Shown here piece after piece: positions 1 to 12,285 of a stretch of DNA of 64,000 nt. Location of the stretch: positions 1 to 64,000 of the forward strand of contig NZ_PJIQ01000014.1 in the NCBI RefSeq assembly GCF_002929745.1, read 5' to 3'. Below the pieces are notes generated by a model. It worked only from the letters and a program-made list of their open reading frames with translations, did no database searches and was not told where the DNA came from. This stretch comes from Arthrobacter sp. B1805 (GTDB lineage: Bacteria; Actinomycetota; Actinomycetes; Actinomycetales; Micrococcaceae). Numbering within the stretch: the stretch's first letter is position 1; each line of letters opens with the position of its first letter. Made by a program: the position numbers and the translations under genes.

Positions 1-70
1 GGCCGACGTCCAGACCCGCTTCCAGGCGGCCCGGACCGGCGCGTCCGTCCTCATCACCCCCGGCCTCTGA
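1..70 (+). CDS. C-terminal end of probable Fe/Mn superoxide dismutase (partial)
   Basis: Only the last 22 codons of a gene entering from the left are present; the frame begins at base 2 and stops at 68-70. The tail starts ADVQTRF, which fits the conserved C-terminal helix of iron/manganese superoxide dismutases (family pattern NVVNWADV), cytoplasmic enzymes that dismutate superoxide. The identification rests on this short match and on my knowledge that sod commonly sits just upstream of gap in Arthrobacter relatives. The metal ligands lie outside the window, so this is an inference. Confidence 0.5.
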   Translation, partial: ADVQTRFQAARTGASVLITPGL

Positions 71-168
71 CCCCGGACAGCAACACCTTCAGGCAACGGC
101 ACCATGCCCGTCCATTCACGGCAATCCGCGTCATGAGTGGGTGCGGGAACGCCGCGCTGAGTAAGGTT

Positions 169-202
169 GGAGCCGTGCAGGGACGCGTCCCCGCACGGCT
201 CC
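169..202. repeat. 34-bp near-perfect palindrome upstream of gap
   Basis: Two 17-base arms meet with no loop; the core GGGACGCGTCCC is a perfect palindrome and the only mismatch is one A opposite G eight bases from the outer core. It lies about 100 bases after the sod stop and 143 bases before gap. No T-run follows, so it could be a protein operator or an RNA hairpin rather than a simple terminator. Confidence 0.5.
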
Positions 203-330
203 GACGAGGACACCGCTCCACAGGGAGCCAGCAGGACCCCGATTGACTTCGGCACGAAGGTGTGCCCGGTACCAGATTTATTCGTCGCCGGCGCCACCCG
301 AGAAGGGTCGGCCGGCGGCACCACCTATGA

Positions 331-1356
<1,026 letters not shown>

Positions 1357-1367
1357 GCGGACCGCAC

Positions 1368-2618
1368 GTGGCTTACGCATCACTCGACGATCTCCTCGCC
1401 GAAGGGGTACGGGGACGTCGTGTCCTCGTCCGCTCGGACCTCAACGTGCCCCTGGAGGGCGAGGTCCCGGGGCTGAGGGTCACGGACGACGGTCGCGTGC
1501 GGGCTTCGCTGCCCGTTCTGCGCAAGCTGAGCGAGGCAGGAGCCGCCGTCATCGTCATGGCGCACCTCGGACGCCCCAAGGGTGCGCCCGAGGAGAAGTA
1601 CTCTCTGAAGCCGGCGGTCGATGCGCTTCGCGGGCTCGCCGACTTCCCGGTGACCCTCGCGCCGGACACCACGGGGGAGGGAGCCCGCAGCGCTGCGGCG
1701 GCACTCGGCGACGGTGAGGTGCTGGTGCTCGAGAACGTGCGCTTCGACGCGCGCGAGACCAGCAAGGACGACGCCGAGCGCAAGGCATTCGCGGCGGAGC
1801 TCGCTGCGCTGGCGGGCGACGACGGCGCCTACGTGGACGACGCCTTCGGCGCTGTCCACCGGAAGCACGCCAGCGTGTACGACGTCGCTGCACTGCTGCC
1901 GTCCTATCAGGGAGACCTGGTCAGGGCTGAACTCGTGGTGCTCGAGAAGCTGACGAAGGACCCGCAGCGGCCCTTCGTCGTCGTTCTCGGGGGTTCGAAG
2001 GTGTCCGACAAACTCGCCGTCATCGAGAACCTGATCGGCACGGCCGATCGGATCCTGGTGGGCGGTGGGATGGTGTTCACGTTCCTCGCGGCCCAGGGTT
2101 ACGCGGTGGGCGCGAGCCTGCTCGAGAAGGACCAGATCGACACCGTCCGCGGGTATCTCGAGAGGGGGGCACGGGACGGTACCCAGTTCGTGCTGCCGAC
2201 GGACATCGTCGTGGCCGAGAGGTTCGCCGCCGATGCCGGTCACAGCGTGGTCGCGGCCGACGCCATGGAGTCGGGCACCTACGGTGCCTCCGGCATCGGG
2301 CTCGACATCGGGCCGGCGACGGGCGAGGATTTCGCCGCCAACATCGCCGAAGCGAAGACCGTCTTCTGGAACGGCCCGATGGGGGTCTTCGAGTTCGAGG
2401 CCTTCGCAAGTGGTACTCGGGCGGTGACCCAGGCACTCGTCGACGCGCAGGCCAACGGTGCGCTCACCGTGGTAGGTGGGGGCGACTCCGCTGCTGCCGT
2501 GCGCGGCCTCGGTTTCGCCGACGACCGTTTCGGGCACATCTCGACCGGAGGCGGGGCGAGCCTCGAATATCTCGAGGGCAAGGAGCTGCCGGGCCTGACC
2601 GCATTGGCTCGCGACTAG
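1368..2618 (+). CDS. pgk: Phosphoglycerate kinase
   Basis: Transfers the acyl phosphate of 1,3-bisphosphoglycerate to ADP, giving ATP and 3-phosphoglycerate. The 416-residue product shows the substrate-binding stretch VRSDLNVPL near the N-terminus, [15 protein letters not shown], the hinge/nucleotide motif FWNGPMG at about 333-339 and GGGDSAAA near 370. I chose the GTG at 1368 because it gives the normal N-terminus; the frame stays open further upstream but inside gap. The 11-base spacing to gap points to co-transcription. The 150 bases after the stop are GC-rich with short inverted repeats and no gene. Confidence 0.96.
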   Translation: MAYASLDDLLAEGVRGRRVLVRSDLNVPLEGEVPGLRVTDDGRVRASLPVLRKLSEAGAAVIVMAHLGRPKGAPEEKYSLKPAVDALRGLADFPVTLAPDTTGEGARSAAAALGDGEVLVLENVRFDARETSKDDAERKAFAAELAALAGDDGAYVDDAFGAVHRKHASVYDVAALLPSYQGDLVRAELVVLEKLTKDPQRPFVVVLGGSKVSDKLAVIENLIGTADRILVGGGMVFTFLAAQGYAVGASLLEKDQIDTVRGYLERGARDGTQFVLPTDIVVAERFAADAGHSVVAADAMESGTYGASGIGLDIGPATGEDFAANIAEAKTVFWNGPMGVFEFEAFASGTRAVTQALVDAQANGALTVVGGGDSAAAVRGLGFADDRFGHISTGGGASLEYLEGKELPGLTALARD

Positions 2619-2768
2619 CAGGCGGTCGATGGCCGGGCCCGGTCTCGAGCCGGGCAGGTGCAGCACCGGTAGGACCAGCCGCCCGGCACCGGGCGCAGGA
2701 GTGGCGGGATCCCATGGCCCAGGCCGTGCGGATCCCGCCGTCATGGAACGAACAGATGGAGTACGACG

Positions 2769-3584
<816 letters not shown>

Positions 3585-3636
3585 TTTCGTGCGCCGGCCG
3601 CTCCACAGAGCGGCTATCGAGCCTTGAAAGGGCCCC

Positions 3637-3888
3637 GTGGAAATCATTCGTATCATCCTGCTTGTCCTGCTCGGGATCACCAGCCTGCTGCTGACCCTGC
3701 TCATCCTGCTCCACAAGGGCCGTGGTGGCGGCATGTCGGACATGTTCGGTGGCGGCATGACTTCGAGCATGGGCTCTTCGGGCGTAGCCGAGCGCAACCT
3801 CAACCGCTTCACAGTGGCCCTCGGTCTCGCGTGGGGCGTCGTCATCGTCGCCCTGGGTCTCCTCCAGCGCTTCGCCGGTGAGTCGTAG
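3637..3888 (+). CDS. secG: Preprotein translocase subunit SecG
   Basis: Small accessory subunit of the SecYEG channel in the cytoplasmic membrane. The 83-residue product has two hydrophobic segments (about residues 2-22 and 55-75) separated by a glycine- and methionine-rich loop with GRGGGMSDMFGGG, the hallmark of SecG. Translation starts at a GTG preceded by GAAAGG. It is the last gene of the gap cluster, 52 bases after tpiA, and is followed by a strong terminator. The tpiA-secG linkage is typical of actinobacteria. Confidence 0.93.
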   Translation: MEIIRIILLVLLGITSLLLTLLILLHKGRGGGMSDMFGGGMTSSMGSSGVAERNLNRFTVALGLAWGVVIVALGLLQRFAGES

Positions 3889-3908
3889 GCCTAACTCTCC
3901 CGCACAAT

Positions 3909-3947
3909 GACAAAGCCCCCGCTTCCATCGGAAGCGGGGGCTTTGTC
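3909..3947. terminator. Bidirectional intrinsic terminator between secG and pgl
   Basis: Perfect inverted repeat: 18-base arms at 3909-3926 and 3930-3947 with a 3-base loop. The outer ends are GACAAAG/CTTTGTC, so each transcript gets a short U-containing tail. It separates two convergent operons and probably serves both. Confidence 0.85.
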
Positions 3948-3973
3948 GTCGTGCGGTGTACCGCGGGCGGGAA

Positions 3974-4792
3974 CTAGGAGTCCGAGGACTCGTCATGGTG
4001 GTCGATCAGGCGTCCGGGCAGCTTCTGGGCGGCGTCCTGGTCGATCAGCCACAGGGTCTTCTTCATGCCGCGGGCGCCGGCGGCAGGCACCTGCACGTGG
4101 CCCGCGCCGGCGAGGGCGAGCCCCACGGCCCCTGCCTTGTCACTGCCACTGACGGACAGCCATACTTCCTGCGCGGTATTGATCGCCTCGAGGGTCAGGG
4201 AGATACGCTGCGGCGGAGGCTTGGGCGCATCGGGGACGCCCACCGTCGTCACCCCCTTCGTCCGGATGCCCGCCATCTCCGGGAAGAGGGACGCGACGTG
4301 CGCGTCCGGTCCGACGCCCAGCAGGAGGACATCGAAGCGGGGAAGGCGAGGATCGGGCTGGACGGTGTCGCCATCCGCCGCGAGCTCCGCCCGGGCCGCC
4401 GCTGCCAGCTGCTCTGCGTAGTCGGCAGCAGCCGCGTCCTCGTCCGGGAACTCATCCTTCGAGCCGAACTCGTGCACCTTCACCGGGTCGACGGCGATGC
4501 GGTCCAGAAGAGCCGCACGCGCCTGCACGGCGTTGCGGTCCGCGTCCTCCGCACGCAGGAAGCGCTCGTCGCCCCACCAGAAATGCACGTTGGCCCAGTC
4601 GACGGCGGTGTGCGCCGGGGACTCGACCACTGCCTGGAGTGCCGCGGTGCCGATCGAGCCGCCCGTGAGGACTACCGTCGCCGTTCCGCGGTCGCTCTGC
4701 ACGTCGACCAGCCGTGTGATCAGTCGCGCGGCGACCGCCGCCGCGAGGGACGTCTGGGACGGATGGATGCTGACTTTCGGTTCAGCGCTCAC
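3974..4792 (-). CDS. pgl: 6-phosphogluconolactonase
   Basis: Hydrolyses 6-phosphogluconolactone, the second step of the oxidative pentose phosphate pathway. The 272-residue product has the family motifs LTGGSIG near 43, FWWGDERF near 70-77, and GVGPDAHVASLFP, the actinobacterial form of the active-site loop, followed by RISLT. The ATG overlaps the opcA stop by four bases (ATGA), so translation is probably coupled. It is the last gene of the tkt-tal-pgi-zwf-opcA-pgl operon, just before the bidirectional terminator. Confidence 0.94.
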   Translation of the reverse strand: MSAEPKVSIHPSQTSLAAAVAARLITRLVDVQSDRGTATVVLTGGSIGTAALQAVVESPAHTAVDWANVHFWWGDERFLRAEDADRNAVQARAALLDRIAVDPVKVHEFGSKDEFPDEDAAAADYAEQLAAAARAELAADGDTVQPDPRLPRFDVLLLGVGPDAHVASLFPEMAGIRTKGVTTVGVPDAPKPPPQRISLTLEAINTAQEVWLSVSGSDKAGAVGLALAGAGHVQVPAAGARGMKKTLWLIDQDAAQKLPGRLIDHHDESSDS

Positions 4793-5727
4793 GCGTTTTC
4801 CACGCTCCTTAGGTTGGTTAGGGCGAGACCCTCCGTGATGACTTCCCCGAAGACCTCGTCCGGATCCAGCCGCCTCAACTCCTCCGCCAGGCAGTCCCGC
4901 AGGCTGCGCCGTGGAAGGGAGATGCGCTGGATCGGCTGGTGCGGTTGGTGCAGTTCCGCGACGTCGTGTCCCGGGCGGTGCAGTTCGATGTCCCCACCGC
5001 TCCCGGACAGGAGCACGCGCTTGAGGCCTGTTCCCGCGGGTCCGGCCACGATGTTCACCGGGACGTCGAGCGATTTCGCCAGCCAGGCGGCCAGGAGCAC
5101 GGTGCTGGGCGAGTCGGAGGCGCCTTCGACCGTCACCGCGGTGATCTGCTGATTGCCTTCCGCCTGGTCTAGGACCGCTGCGAGCTGTATCCGCCAGTTG
5201 GTCAGGCGCGTCCAGGCCAGGTCGGTGTCCCCGGCCGTGTAGGTGCTGCTGATGTTGAACAGCGCCGCCGTCGGGTCCTCCTCATTGGCAGAATCGGTGA
5301 TCCTCCGATGGGCGATGCCGCCGATCGAGGTCTGGGATGCGGCTTCGGGCACGCCGTGCGGCCACCACGCGACGATCGGGGCATCCGGCAGGAGGAGGGC
5401 TGACACGAGGGACTCGTTCTCGTCCGAGAGCTCGCCGTATCCGCGGAGCACGATTACCTCCGAGGCGCCGGCGTCACCGCCGACCCGGATCTGCCCGTCG
5501 AGGCGCGTCGCTTCATCGGCCGATCCTTCAGCGAGGACGATGATCCGGCAGGGGTGTTCCCGGCTCGCCTCGTTGGCTGCGTCGATCGCCTCCTCCTCGT
5601 AGCCGGACTTCGTGATGACGACCAGGGTCAGCACGCGTCCCAGTGCGACGACGCCACCGCGTTCGCGCATCGTCATGAGTTCCTTCGACACCTTCGAGGT
5701 GGTGGTGTCCGGCAGCTCCACGATCAT
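4789..5727 (-). CDS. opcA: Glucose-6-phosphate dehydrogenase assembly protein OpcA
   Basis: Actinobacterial and cyanobacterial factor needed for assembly or activity of glucose-6-phosphate dehydrogenase. The 312-residue product begins MIVELPDTTTSKVSKEL and contains the conserved APIVAWWPHGVPE and DLAWTRLTNWR stretches that identify OpcA; there is no enzyme active site. It overlaps zwf upstream and pgl downstream by four bases each, the tight coupling expected for a zwf partner. Confidence 0.94.
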   Translation of the reverse strand: MIVELPDTTTSKVSKELMTMRERGGVVALGRVLTLVVITKSGYEEEAIDAANEASREHPCRIIVLAEGSADEATRLDGQIRVGGDAGASEVIVLRGYGELSDENESLVSALLLPDAPIVAWWPHGVPEAASQTSIGGIAHRRITDSANEEDPTAALFNISSTYTAGDTDLAWTRLTNWRIQLAAVLDQAEGNQQITAVTVEGASDSPSTVLLAAWLAKSLDVPVNIVAGPAGTGLKRVLLSGSGGDIELHRPGHDVAELHQPHQPIQRISLPRRSLRDCLAEELRRLDPDEVFGEVITEGLALTNLRSVENA

Positions 5728-7268
5728 GGCCTTCTCCAGGTTCGTCCGTCGGCTGCGAGCAGCTCGTCAGCGGATGCAGGGCCCCAGCTACCCGGCACAT
5801 AGGGCTCGGGCTGTCCGTCGAGCGACTCCCAGTACTTCTCGAACGGGTCGAGGATCTTCCAGGACAGCTCCACTTCCTCCTGTCGCGGGAAGAGCGGCGG
5901 CTCGCCGAGCAGGACGTCGAGGATGAGTCGTTCGTAGGCCTCGGGGCTGGACTCGGTGAAGGAGTGGCCGTAGCCGAAGTCCATCGTCACGTCGCGGACC
6001 TCGGTCTGGGTGCCGGGCACCTTGGAGCCGAACCGGATGGTCACGCCCTCATCGGGCTGCACCCGGATGACGACGGCATTCTGCCCGAAGTCCTCCTCGT
6101 TGTGATCACGGAACAGCAGGTTGGGAGCACGCTTGAACACGACGGCGATCTCCGTGACCCTGCGCCCGAGCCGCTTGCCGGCCCGCAGGTAGAACGGAAC
6201 ACCGGCCCACCGACGCGTGTTGATGTCCAGACGGAGCGCCGCGAAGCTCTCGGTGGTCGAGTCGGACGGTATGCCGTCCTCCTCGAGGAAGCCGTTCACA
6301 CGCTCACCGCCCTGCCACCCGGCCTCGTACTGGCCCCTGGCGGAGCGTCCCGCGAGGTCCTCAGGCAGGGAGACGGCCGCGAGGACCTTCTCCTTCTCCG
6401 ACCGGAGGTGGTTGGCGTCGAACGAGATCGGTTCCTCCATCGCCGTCAGGGCGAGCAGCTGGAGCAGGTGGTTCTGGATGACGTCGCGGGCCGCCCCCAC
6501 GCCGTCGTAGTACCCCGCCCGGCTGCCGATGCCGATGTCCTCGGCCATGGTGATCTGGACGTGGTCGACGTAGTTGGCGTTCCAGAGCGGTTCGAAGAGC
6601 TGGTTGGCGAAGCGCAGCGCCAGGATGTTCTGGACCGTCTCCTTGCCCAGGTAGTGGTCGATTCTGAAGACGGCGTCGGGTGGGAAGACCTCCTCGACGA
6701 TGCTGTTGAGCTCACGGGCGGACTCGAGGTCGTGACCGAAGGGCTTCTCGATGACGACACGGCGCCACTGGCCGGCGTCGGGCTGAGCCAACCCGTGCTC
6801 GGACAGCTTCTGGCACACCGACTCGAACGCGTTGGGCGGGATGGAGAGGTAGAACGCGTGGTTGCCCCGCGTGCCCCGGCTCTGGTCCAGCTCCTCGATG
6901 CACTCCTTGAGGTTCTTGAATGCCTCGTCGTCGTCGAAATTGCCCTTCACGAATCGGATCCCCGCCGAGAGCTGCTCCCACACCGTGTCGTTGAACGGCG
7001 TCCGCGCGTGGCGCGTGACGGAGTCCTTGACCTGTTCGACGAACTCCTCGTCGGTCCAGTCACGCCGGCCGAAACCGACGAGCCCGAAGCTCGGCGGCAG
7101 CAGCCCACGATTGGCGAGGTCGTAGATGGCGGGCATGAGCTTCTTGCGGGCGAGATCCCCGGTGACACCGAACAGGACGAGCGACGATGGTCCCGCGATC
7201 CGGCTCAGCCGCCTGTCGCGCGAGTCACGCAGGGGGTTCGCGGCTTTCGCCGTGGTGCTTTCTGGCAT
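5724..7268 (-). CDS. zwf: Glucose-6-phosphate 1-dehydrogenase
   Basis: Oxidises glucose 6-phosphate to 6-phosphogluconolactone and is the entry point of the oxidative pentose phosphate pathway. The 514-residue product has the nucleotide-binding motif FGVTGDLARKK at 33-43, EKPFG at 174-178 and the substrate motif RIDHYLGKE at 202-210 with catalytic His205. Length matches the family. The ATG lies two bases after the pgi stop; opcA follows with a four-base overlap. No regulatory site is visible inside the operon at this point. Confidence 0.97.
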   Translation of the reverse strand: MPESTTAKAANPLRDSRDRRLSRIAGPSSLVLFGVTGDLARKKLMPAIYDLANRGLLPPSFGLVGFGRRDWTDEEFVEQVKDSVTRHARTPFNDTVWEQLSAGIRFVKGNFDDDEAFKNLKECIEELDQSRGTRGNHAFYLSIPPNAFESVCQKLSEHGLAQPDAGQWRRVVIEKPFGHDLESARELNSIVEEVFPPDAVFRIDHYLGKETVQNILALRFANQLFEPLWNANYVDHVQITMAEDIGIGSRAGYYDGVGAARDVIQNHLLQLLALTAMEEPISFDANHLRSEKEKVLAAVSLPEDLAGRSARGQYEAGWQGGERVNGFLEEDGIPSDSTTESFAALRLDINTRRWAGVPFYLRAGKRLGRRVTEIAVVFKRAPNLLFRDHNEEDFGQNAVVIRVQPDEGVTIRFGSKVPGTQTEVRDVTMDFGYGHSFTESSPEAYERLILDVLLGEPPLFPRQEEVELSWKILDPFEKYWESLDGQPEPYVPGSWGPASADELLAADGRTWRRP

Positions 7269-7270
7269 GC

Positions 7271-8920
7271 TTACCCGTTCTCGTGCCGGTCCTCGCCGCG
7301 CACGGCAAGGGAGGAGATGACGTGATGGAGCTGCGCAACTCCTGCAGCGCGGTGCGTGAGGTGGAGGCGGAGAACGGGGCGTCCGTGGTCCGCGAGCACC
7401 TGCGCATCACCGGCGGCCTGGGCGGAGATGAGCTGCCCGAACGTGAAGGGCCGGTCCGGGATGGCGAGGTCGGTGCTGCTTGCCCCAGTCAGCTGGAGGT
7501 ACACACCGATGGGGGAACCGCCCTTGTGGTACTGCCCGGTGGAGTGCAGGAAGCGCGGTCCCCAGCCGAAGGTCACCGGGCGCCCGGTGGCTGCAGCGAG
7601 CGGTGAGCGGATCTCCTCGAGGGACGCCTGATGGTGACGGTCGAGGTAGGCCTGCACGGACAGGTAGCCGTTGGCGGGCAGGGCTGCGAGGAGCGCTTCG
7701 AGGGCTTCCGCGACTGTGCTCGACGAACCGAGCAGGCCGGCGTCGCCACGCACTTCCAGTTCGCCGTCGACGAAAGCGGCAGGGACCGGTTCCGGCTGTG
7801 CGTCCAGCAGGCCGCGGGCGGCCTTCTTCGCTGCCTCGACGTCGGGCTGGTCGAACGGATTGATCCCCAGCAGGCGTCCCGCGACGGCGACGGCGTACTC
7901 CCAGACGAACAGCTGGCTGCCCAGAGTGCCACTGACGGTGACTCGCGTACCCTCGGTGGCCTCGTCGCTGGGCGCCTCGTCGAACGGAGCCAGGATCACG
8001 GGCAGGACGTCGTCCGCCACGTCAGCCAGCTCGGGCGCGTCGAGGGTGGCGACGACGGGAAGCAGTCCGGTGCCGAGCTTCCCGGTCGATTCCGCGATGA
8101 GCTGCTCCGCCCAGTCCGCGAACCCGGGCAGGCCCGAGCCGGCGTCGGCGAACACGATCTTGTCCCGCAGCGGAGTCGTGCCGCCGAGGACGGCGCCGAG
8201 TTGCAGTCCCACGTTGTCGGTCGTGTCGTCACCGAGGAACTCGGCGCTGTCCTCGGCGTCGTTCAGGAGTGCCTCGATGTCCGCGCCCGCGAGGCCGGAC
8301 GGTACGAGACCGAAGGCCGTCAGGGCCGAGTACCGGCCTCCCACCTCGGGGTTGGCGTTGAACACCTTGCGGTATCCGGCCTTCCGGGAAGCCTCGTCGA
8401 GCGGAGAGCCCGGATCGGTGACGATGATGATGCGCGAGGCGGCGTCGATGCCCGCGTCGCTGAATGCCTGTTCGAAGAGGCGGCGCTGCGAATCGGTCTC
8501 CACGGTGGAACCCGACTTCGACGACACGACGATGGCAGTGCGCTGGAGGTCCTCCTCGAGGGCCGTCCGGACCTGCTCCGGGTCGGTGGCGTCGAGCACG
8601 ACGAGCTCGACGCCCGCTTCCTTGGTGATGACCTCCGGCGCGAGCGAGGACCCGCCCATGCCGCACAGCACGATGCGGTCGACGCCTTCGGCCTGGAGAT
8701 CCGCCCGCAGGCCCGCGATCTCCGGCAGGAGGGCGCGCGAACCTTCGAACAGATCGAGCCAGCCCAGGCGGATCGACGCCTCGGATTCGGCATCGGCGCC
8801 CCAGAGGGTGGGGTCCTTCGCCATGAGTCGTGAGGCGAACCGGTCACTCACGAGCGCGGGCACGGCCGCATCGACGGCGGCGAGCGCCGCCCCCGATGCG
8901 GTGAGAGCGAATGAGCCCAT
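7271..8920 (-). CDS. pgi: Glucose-6-phosphate isomerase
   Basis: Interconverts glucose 6-phosphate and fructose 6-phosphate, linking glycolysis with the pentose phosphate genes around it. The 549-residue product has the two sugar-isomerase (SIS) halves; visible motifs are CGMGGSSLAPE at about 86-96 and SSKSGSTVET at 133-142. The sequence is the actinobacterial type rather than the E. coli type, and resembles the isomerase half of the transaldolase-isomerase fusions found in some bacteria; here tal and pgi are separate genes five bases apart. Confidence 0.93.
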   Translation of the reverse strand: MGSFALTASGAALAAVDAAVPALVSDRFASRLMAKDPTLWGADAESEASIRLGWLDLFEGSRALLPEIAGLRADLQAEGVDRIVLCGMGGSSLAPEVITKEAGVELVVLDATDPEQVRTALEEDLQRTAIVVSSKSGSTVETDSQRRLFEQAFSDAGIDAASRIIIVTDPGSPLDEASRKAGYRKVFNANPEVGGRYSALTAFGLVPSGLAGADIEALLNDAEDSAEFLGDDTTDNVGLQLGAVLGGTTPLRDKIVFADAGSGLPGFADWAEQLIAESTGKLGTGLLPVVATLDAPELADVADDVLPVILAPFDEAPSDEATEGTRVTVSGTLGSQLFVWEYAVAVAGRLLGINPFDQPDVEAAKKAARGLLDAQPEPVPAAFVDGELEVRGDAGLLGSSSTVAEALEALLAALPANGYLSVQAYLDRHHQASLEEIRSPLAAATGRPVTFGWGPRFLHSTGQYHKGGSPIGVYLQLTGASSTDLAIPDRPFTFGQLISAQAAGDAQVLADHGRPVLRLHLTHRAAGVAQLHHVISSLAVRGEDRHENG

Positions 8921-8925
8921 CGGGA

Positions 8926-10035
8926 TCAGCCCTTCGAAGCGTCGAGTGCGGTCTGGACGGTCTCGAGGAGCTCCGACCAGCTGGTGACGAACTTGTCCAG
9001 GCCCTCGGTCTCGAGCTGCTCGACGACCTCGTCGTAGGAGATGCCGATGGCATCGAGCTTGTTGAGGATGTCGTTGGACTCGTCGTACGTGCCGGTGATG
9101 GTGTCGCCCTCGACGACGCCGTGGTCCGCCATGGCTTCGAGCGTCTTCTCGGGCATGGTGTTGACGACATCCGGTGCGACGAGACCGGCGACGTACAGGG
9201 TGTCCGGCAGGTTGGGGTCCTTGACGCCCGTGGAGGCCCAGAGGGGTCGCTGTGCGTTTGCGCCCGCGGCCTTCAGGACCTGCCAGCGCTCCGAGGAGAA
9301 CTGCTCCTGGAAGACCTGGTAGGCGAGACGCGCGTTGGCGAGGCCTGCCTTGCCCTTGAGTGCCGTCGCTTCATCGGTCCCGATCGCGTCGAGCCGGGCG
9401 TCGATCTCTGCGTCCACGCGGGAGACGAAGAACGAGGCGACGGAGTGGATCCTGGCCAGGTCGTGCCCATTCTCCTTCGCCTGCTCCAGGCCCACCATGA
9501 AGGCGTTGATGACGGCGCGGTAGCGCTCGAGGGAGAAGATCAGCGTCACGTTGACGCTGATGCCCGCTGCGAGCGTCGACGAGATGGCCTCGAGACCCTC
9601 GACGGTTGCCGGGATCTTGATCAGCACGTTGGTGCGCTGCACCTTGGCGTGCAGGCGCTTGGCTTCGGCCACCGTTCCCGCGGTGTCGCGGGACAGCCGG
9701 GGATCGACCTCGATGGAGACACGGCCATCGGCACCGTTGGTGCGCTTGGCCTCCTCGGCGAAGATGTCGCAGGCCTGCGCGACGTCGTGGGTGGTGATGT
9801 CGAAGACTGCCTGGTCGACGTCGGCGCCGGCCTCGGCGAGTGCGCCTACCTGCGAGGCGTAGGACTCGCCCTTCTTCAGCGCTGCGGCGAAGATGCTCGG
9901 GTTGGTGGTCACGCCGACGACGTTGAGGTCCTCGATGAGGTGCTTGAAGGCGCCCGAGTTGATGCGCTCCCGGGAGAGATCGTCGAGCCAGATGGATACG
10001 CCGGCGGCCGAGAGGTCAGCTGTGGGTGTTGTCAT
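8926..10035 (-). CDS. tal: Transaldolase
   Basis: Moves a three-carbon dihydroxyacetone unit between sedoheptulose 7-phosphate and glyceraldehyde 3-phosphate. The 369-residue product shows [10 protein letters not shown] at 41-50, FDITTHDVA near 78, and NVLIKIPAT with the Schiff-base lysine Lys140; NVTLIFS follows. This is the longer actinobacterial/cyanobacterial form. An AAGGAG ribosome site precedes the ATG. It follows tkt by 63 bases and precedes pgi by five. Confidence 0.96.
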   Translation of the reverse strand: MTTPTADLSAAGVSIWLDDLSRERINSGAFKHLIEDLNVVGVTTNPSIFAAALKKGESYASQVGALAEAGADVDQAVFDITTHDVAQACDIFAEEAKRTNGADGRVSIEVDPRLSRDTAGTVAEAKRLHAKVQRTNVLIKIPATVEGLEAISSTLAAGISVNVTLIFSLERYRAVINAFMVGLEQAKENGHDLARIHSVASFFVSRVDAEIDARLDAIGTDEATALKGKAGLANARLAYQVFQEQFSSERWQVLKAAGANAQRPLWASTGVKDPNLPDTLYVAGLVAPDVVNTMPEKTLEAMADHGVVEGDTITGTYDESNDILNKLDAIGISYDEVVEQLETEGLDKFVTSWSELLETVQTALDASKG

Positions 10036-10098
10036 GGTGTGCTCCTTGTCCGCTTCCGCGGAAATATGTGCTGGACGGGTCTGACGGATGGGGCTGAC

Positions 10099-12285
10099 TT
10101 ACTGCTGGTCGCCGGTCTCGGTGGCGCGGTGACCGGACGGCATCGCCGAGGTGCCGTTCGGCGCCAGCGGATCGGCGGCCACGGCCTCGAGCGAGTCCTT
10201 GGCTGCAGCGACGACGGCGTCCGCCGTGATGCCGAACTCACGGTAGAGCGTCTTGTAGTCGGCGGAGGCGCCGAAGTGCTCGAGCGAGACGCTACGGCCG
10301 GCGTCGCCCACGATGCCGTGCCAGCTCTGCGAGACTCCGGCCTCGACCGAGACACGGGCGCGGACGGTGCGCGGGAGGACACTCTCGCGGTAGGAGACGT
10401 CCTGCGCGTTGAACCATTCGAGGCACGGCATCGACACCACGCGCGCGGAGATGCCCTGCGCTTCGAGTGCGTCGCGGGCCTCCACGGCGAGCTGGACCTC
10501 CGACCCGGTACCGATCAGGATGACGTCGGGGGAGCCGTTCTTCGCTTCCGCGAGGACATAGCCGCCCTTGGCGACCCCCTCGGCCGACCCGAAGGTGTCT
10601 CCCTCGGCCGCGCCCTCGCCCCGCTCGTAGGTGGGGATGTTCTGGCGCGTCAGGACGATGCCCGCCGGGTTCTCGGTGTTCTCGAGGATCGTTCGCCAGG
10701 CGATGGCGACCTCGTTCGCATCCCCGGGGCGGACGACGTCGAGCCCCGGGATGGTGCGCAGCGAGGACAGCTGCTCGACGGGCTGGTGGGTGGGGCCGTC
10801 CTCGCCGAGGCCGATCGAGTCGTGTGTCCAGACGTAGATCGCCGGGACGCCCATCAGTGCACCGAGACGGACGGCAGGACGCTGGTAGTCGCTGAAGATC
10901 AGGAACGTGCCGGAGAACGCCCGCGTGCTGCTGTGCATCACGATGCCGTTGACGATCGCGGCGGCGGCGTGCTCACGGATACCGAAGTGCAGGACACGGC
11001 CGTACTCGTTGCCGGACCAGGCCTTCGTCTGCCGGCTCGGGGGGATGAACGACGGCGAGCCCTCGATCGTGGTGTTGTTCGACTCCGCGAGGTCCGCGCT
11101 GCCTCCCCAGAGTTCGGGAAGAACGGGTCCGATGGCTGTCAGCACCTTGCCGGACGCCGCGCGGGTGGACATGTCCTTGCCGGACTCGAACGTCGGGAGG
11201 CTGGCCTCCCAGCCCTCGGGCAGCGTCCGTGCCTGGATGCGCTCGAGCAGGGCTGCCTCGTCCGCGTGGCCGGCCTTCCAGGAATCGAAGCCCTCCTGCC
11301 ACGCGCTGTGAGCCTCAGCGCCACGCTGGACGACGCCGCGTGCGTGTTCGAGGACCTGGGGGTCGACGTCGAAGTGCTTTTCGGGGTCGAAGCCGAGGGC
11401 TTCCTTGAGGCCCACCAACTCGTCCTTGCCCAGCGCCGAGCCGTGGATCTTGCCCGTGTTCTGCTTGTTCGGGGCAGGGTAGCCGATGATGGTGCGCAGC
11501 GAGACGATGCTCGGCCTGGAGGTCTCGTTCTTTGCGGCCACGAGGGCGGAGTACAGCTCGGCGACGTCCTCGACGTACTCGCCGGTCTTGGTCCAGTCGA
11601 CGCGCTGCGTGTGCCAGCCGTAGGCCTCGTAGCGCTTGAGGACATCCTCCGTGAACGCGATGTCGGTGTCGTCCTCGATGGAGATGTGGTTCTCGTCGTA
11701 GAGCACCACGAGGTTGCCGAGCTCCTGGTGGCCCGCGAGGGAGGACGCTTCGGCGGTCACTCCCTCCTGCAGGTCGCCGTCGGAGGCGATGACCCAGATG
11801 GTGTGGTCGAAGGGGCTGGTGCCTGCGGGTGCATCGGCGTCGAACATGCCGCGCTGGCGGCGCTGGCCGTATGCGAAGCCGACCGAGGTCGCGAGACCCT
11901 GGCCCAACGGGCCCGTGGTGATCTCGACGCCCTTGGTGTGGCGGTACTCCGGGTGGCCCGGAGTGAGCGATCCCCACGTGCGCAGCGCCTTGAGGTCGTC
12001 GAGCTCGAGCCCGTAGCCGGACAGGTAGAGCTGGATGTAGAGGGTCAGCGACGTGTGGCCGGGGGAGAGGACGAACCGGTCGCGGCCGGTCCACTCGGGG
12101 TCCGACGGATCGTGACGCATCAGCTTCTGGAACAGGAGATAGGCCGCCGGCGCCAGGCTCATCGCCGTTCCCGGGTGCCCGTTGCCCACCTTCTCCACGG
12201 CGTCCGCCGCGAGGATACGGGCTGTGTCGACCGCCTTCTGGTCGAGCTCGGTCCAGGTCAGTTCCTGCTCTTGCGTCTGTGGCAC
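10099..12285 (-). CDS. tkt: Transketolase
   Basis: Thiamine-diphosphate enzyme that transfers two-carbon units in the non-oxidative pentose phosphate pathway. The 728-residue product has GNGHPG at 34-39, the cofactor motif SDGDLQEG at 168-175 with the closing Asn at 199, and the later [20 protein letters not shown] segment of the pyrimidine domain. I start at the GTG at 12285, which has a GAGAGG site upstream and gives the family N-terminus ([15 protein letters not shown]); the frame stays open another 119 codons upstream with no family similarity. It is the promoter-proximal gene of the six-gene operon and diverges from ctaB. Confidence 0.95.
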   Translation of the reverse strand: MPQTQEQELTWTELDQKAVDTARILAADAVEKVGNGHPGTAMSLAPAAYLLFQKLMRHDPSDPEWTGRDRFVLSPGHTSLTLYIQLYLSGYGLELDDLKALRTWGSLTPGHPEYRHTKGVEITTGPLGQGLATSVGFAYGQRRQRGMFDADAPAGTSPFDHTIWVIASDGDLQEGVTAEASSLAGHQELGNLVVLYDENHISIEDDTDIAFTEDVLKRYEAYGWHTQRVDWTKTGEYVEDVAELYSALVAAKNETSRPSIVSLRTIIGYPAPNKQNTGKIHGSALGKDELVGLKEALGFDPEKHFDVDPQVLEHARGVVQRGAEAHSAWQEGFDSWKAGHADEAALLERIQARTLPEGWEASLPTFESGKDMSTRAASGKVLTAIGPVLPELWGGSADLAESNNTTIEGSPSFIPPSRQTKAWSGNEYGRVLHFGIREHAAAAIVNGIVMHSSTRAFSGTFLIFSDYQRPAVRLGALMGVPAIYVWTHDSIGLGEDGPTHQPVEQLSSLRTIPGLDVVRPGDANEVAIAWRTILENTENPAGIVLTRQNIPTYERGEGAAEGDTFGSAEGVAKGGYVLAEAKNGSPDVILIGTGSEVQLAVEARDALEAQGISARVVSMPCLEWFNAQDVSYRESVLPRTVRARVSVEAGVSQSWHGIVGDAGRSVSLEHFGASADYKTLYREFGITADAVVAAAKDSLEAVAADPLAPNGTSAMPSGHRATETGDQQ

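Noticed and set aside
2619-2768. GC-rich repeats between pgk and tpiA as a possible small RNA or terminator
   Set aside because: Short overlapping CCGGGC words without a defined stem-loop and U-run; probably only spacer or an RNA-processing site.
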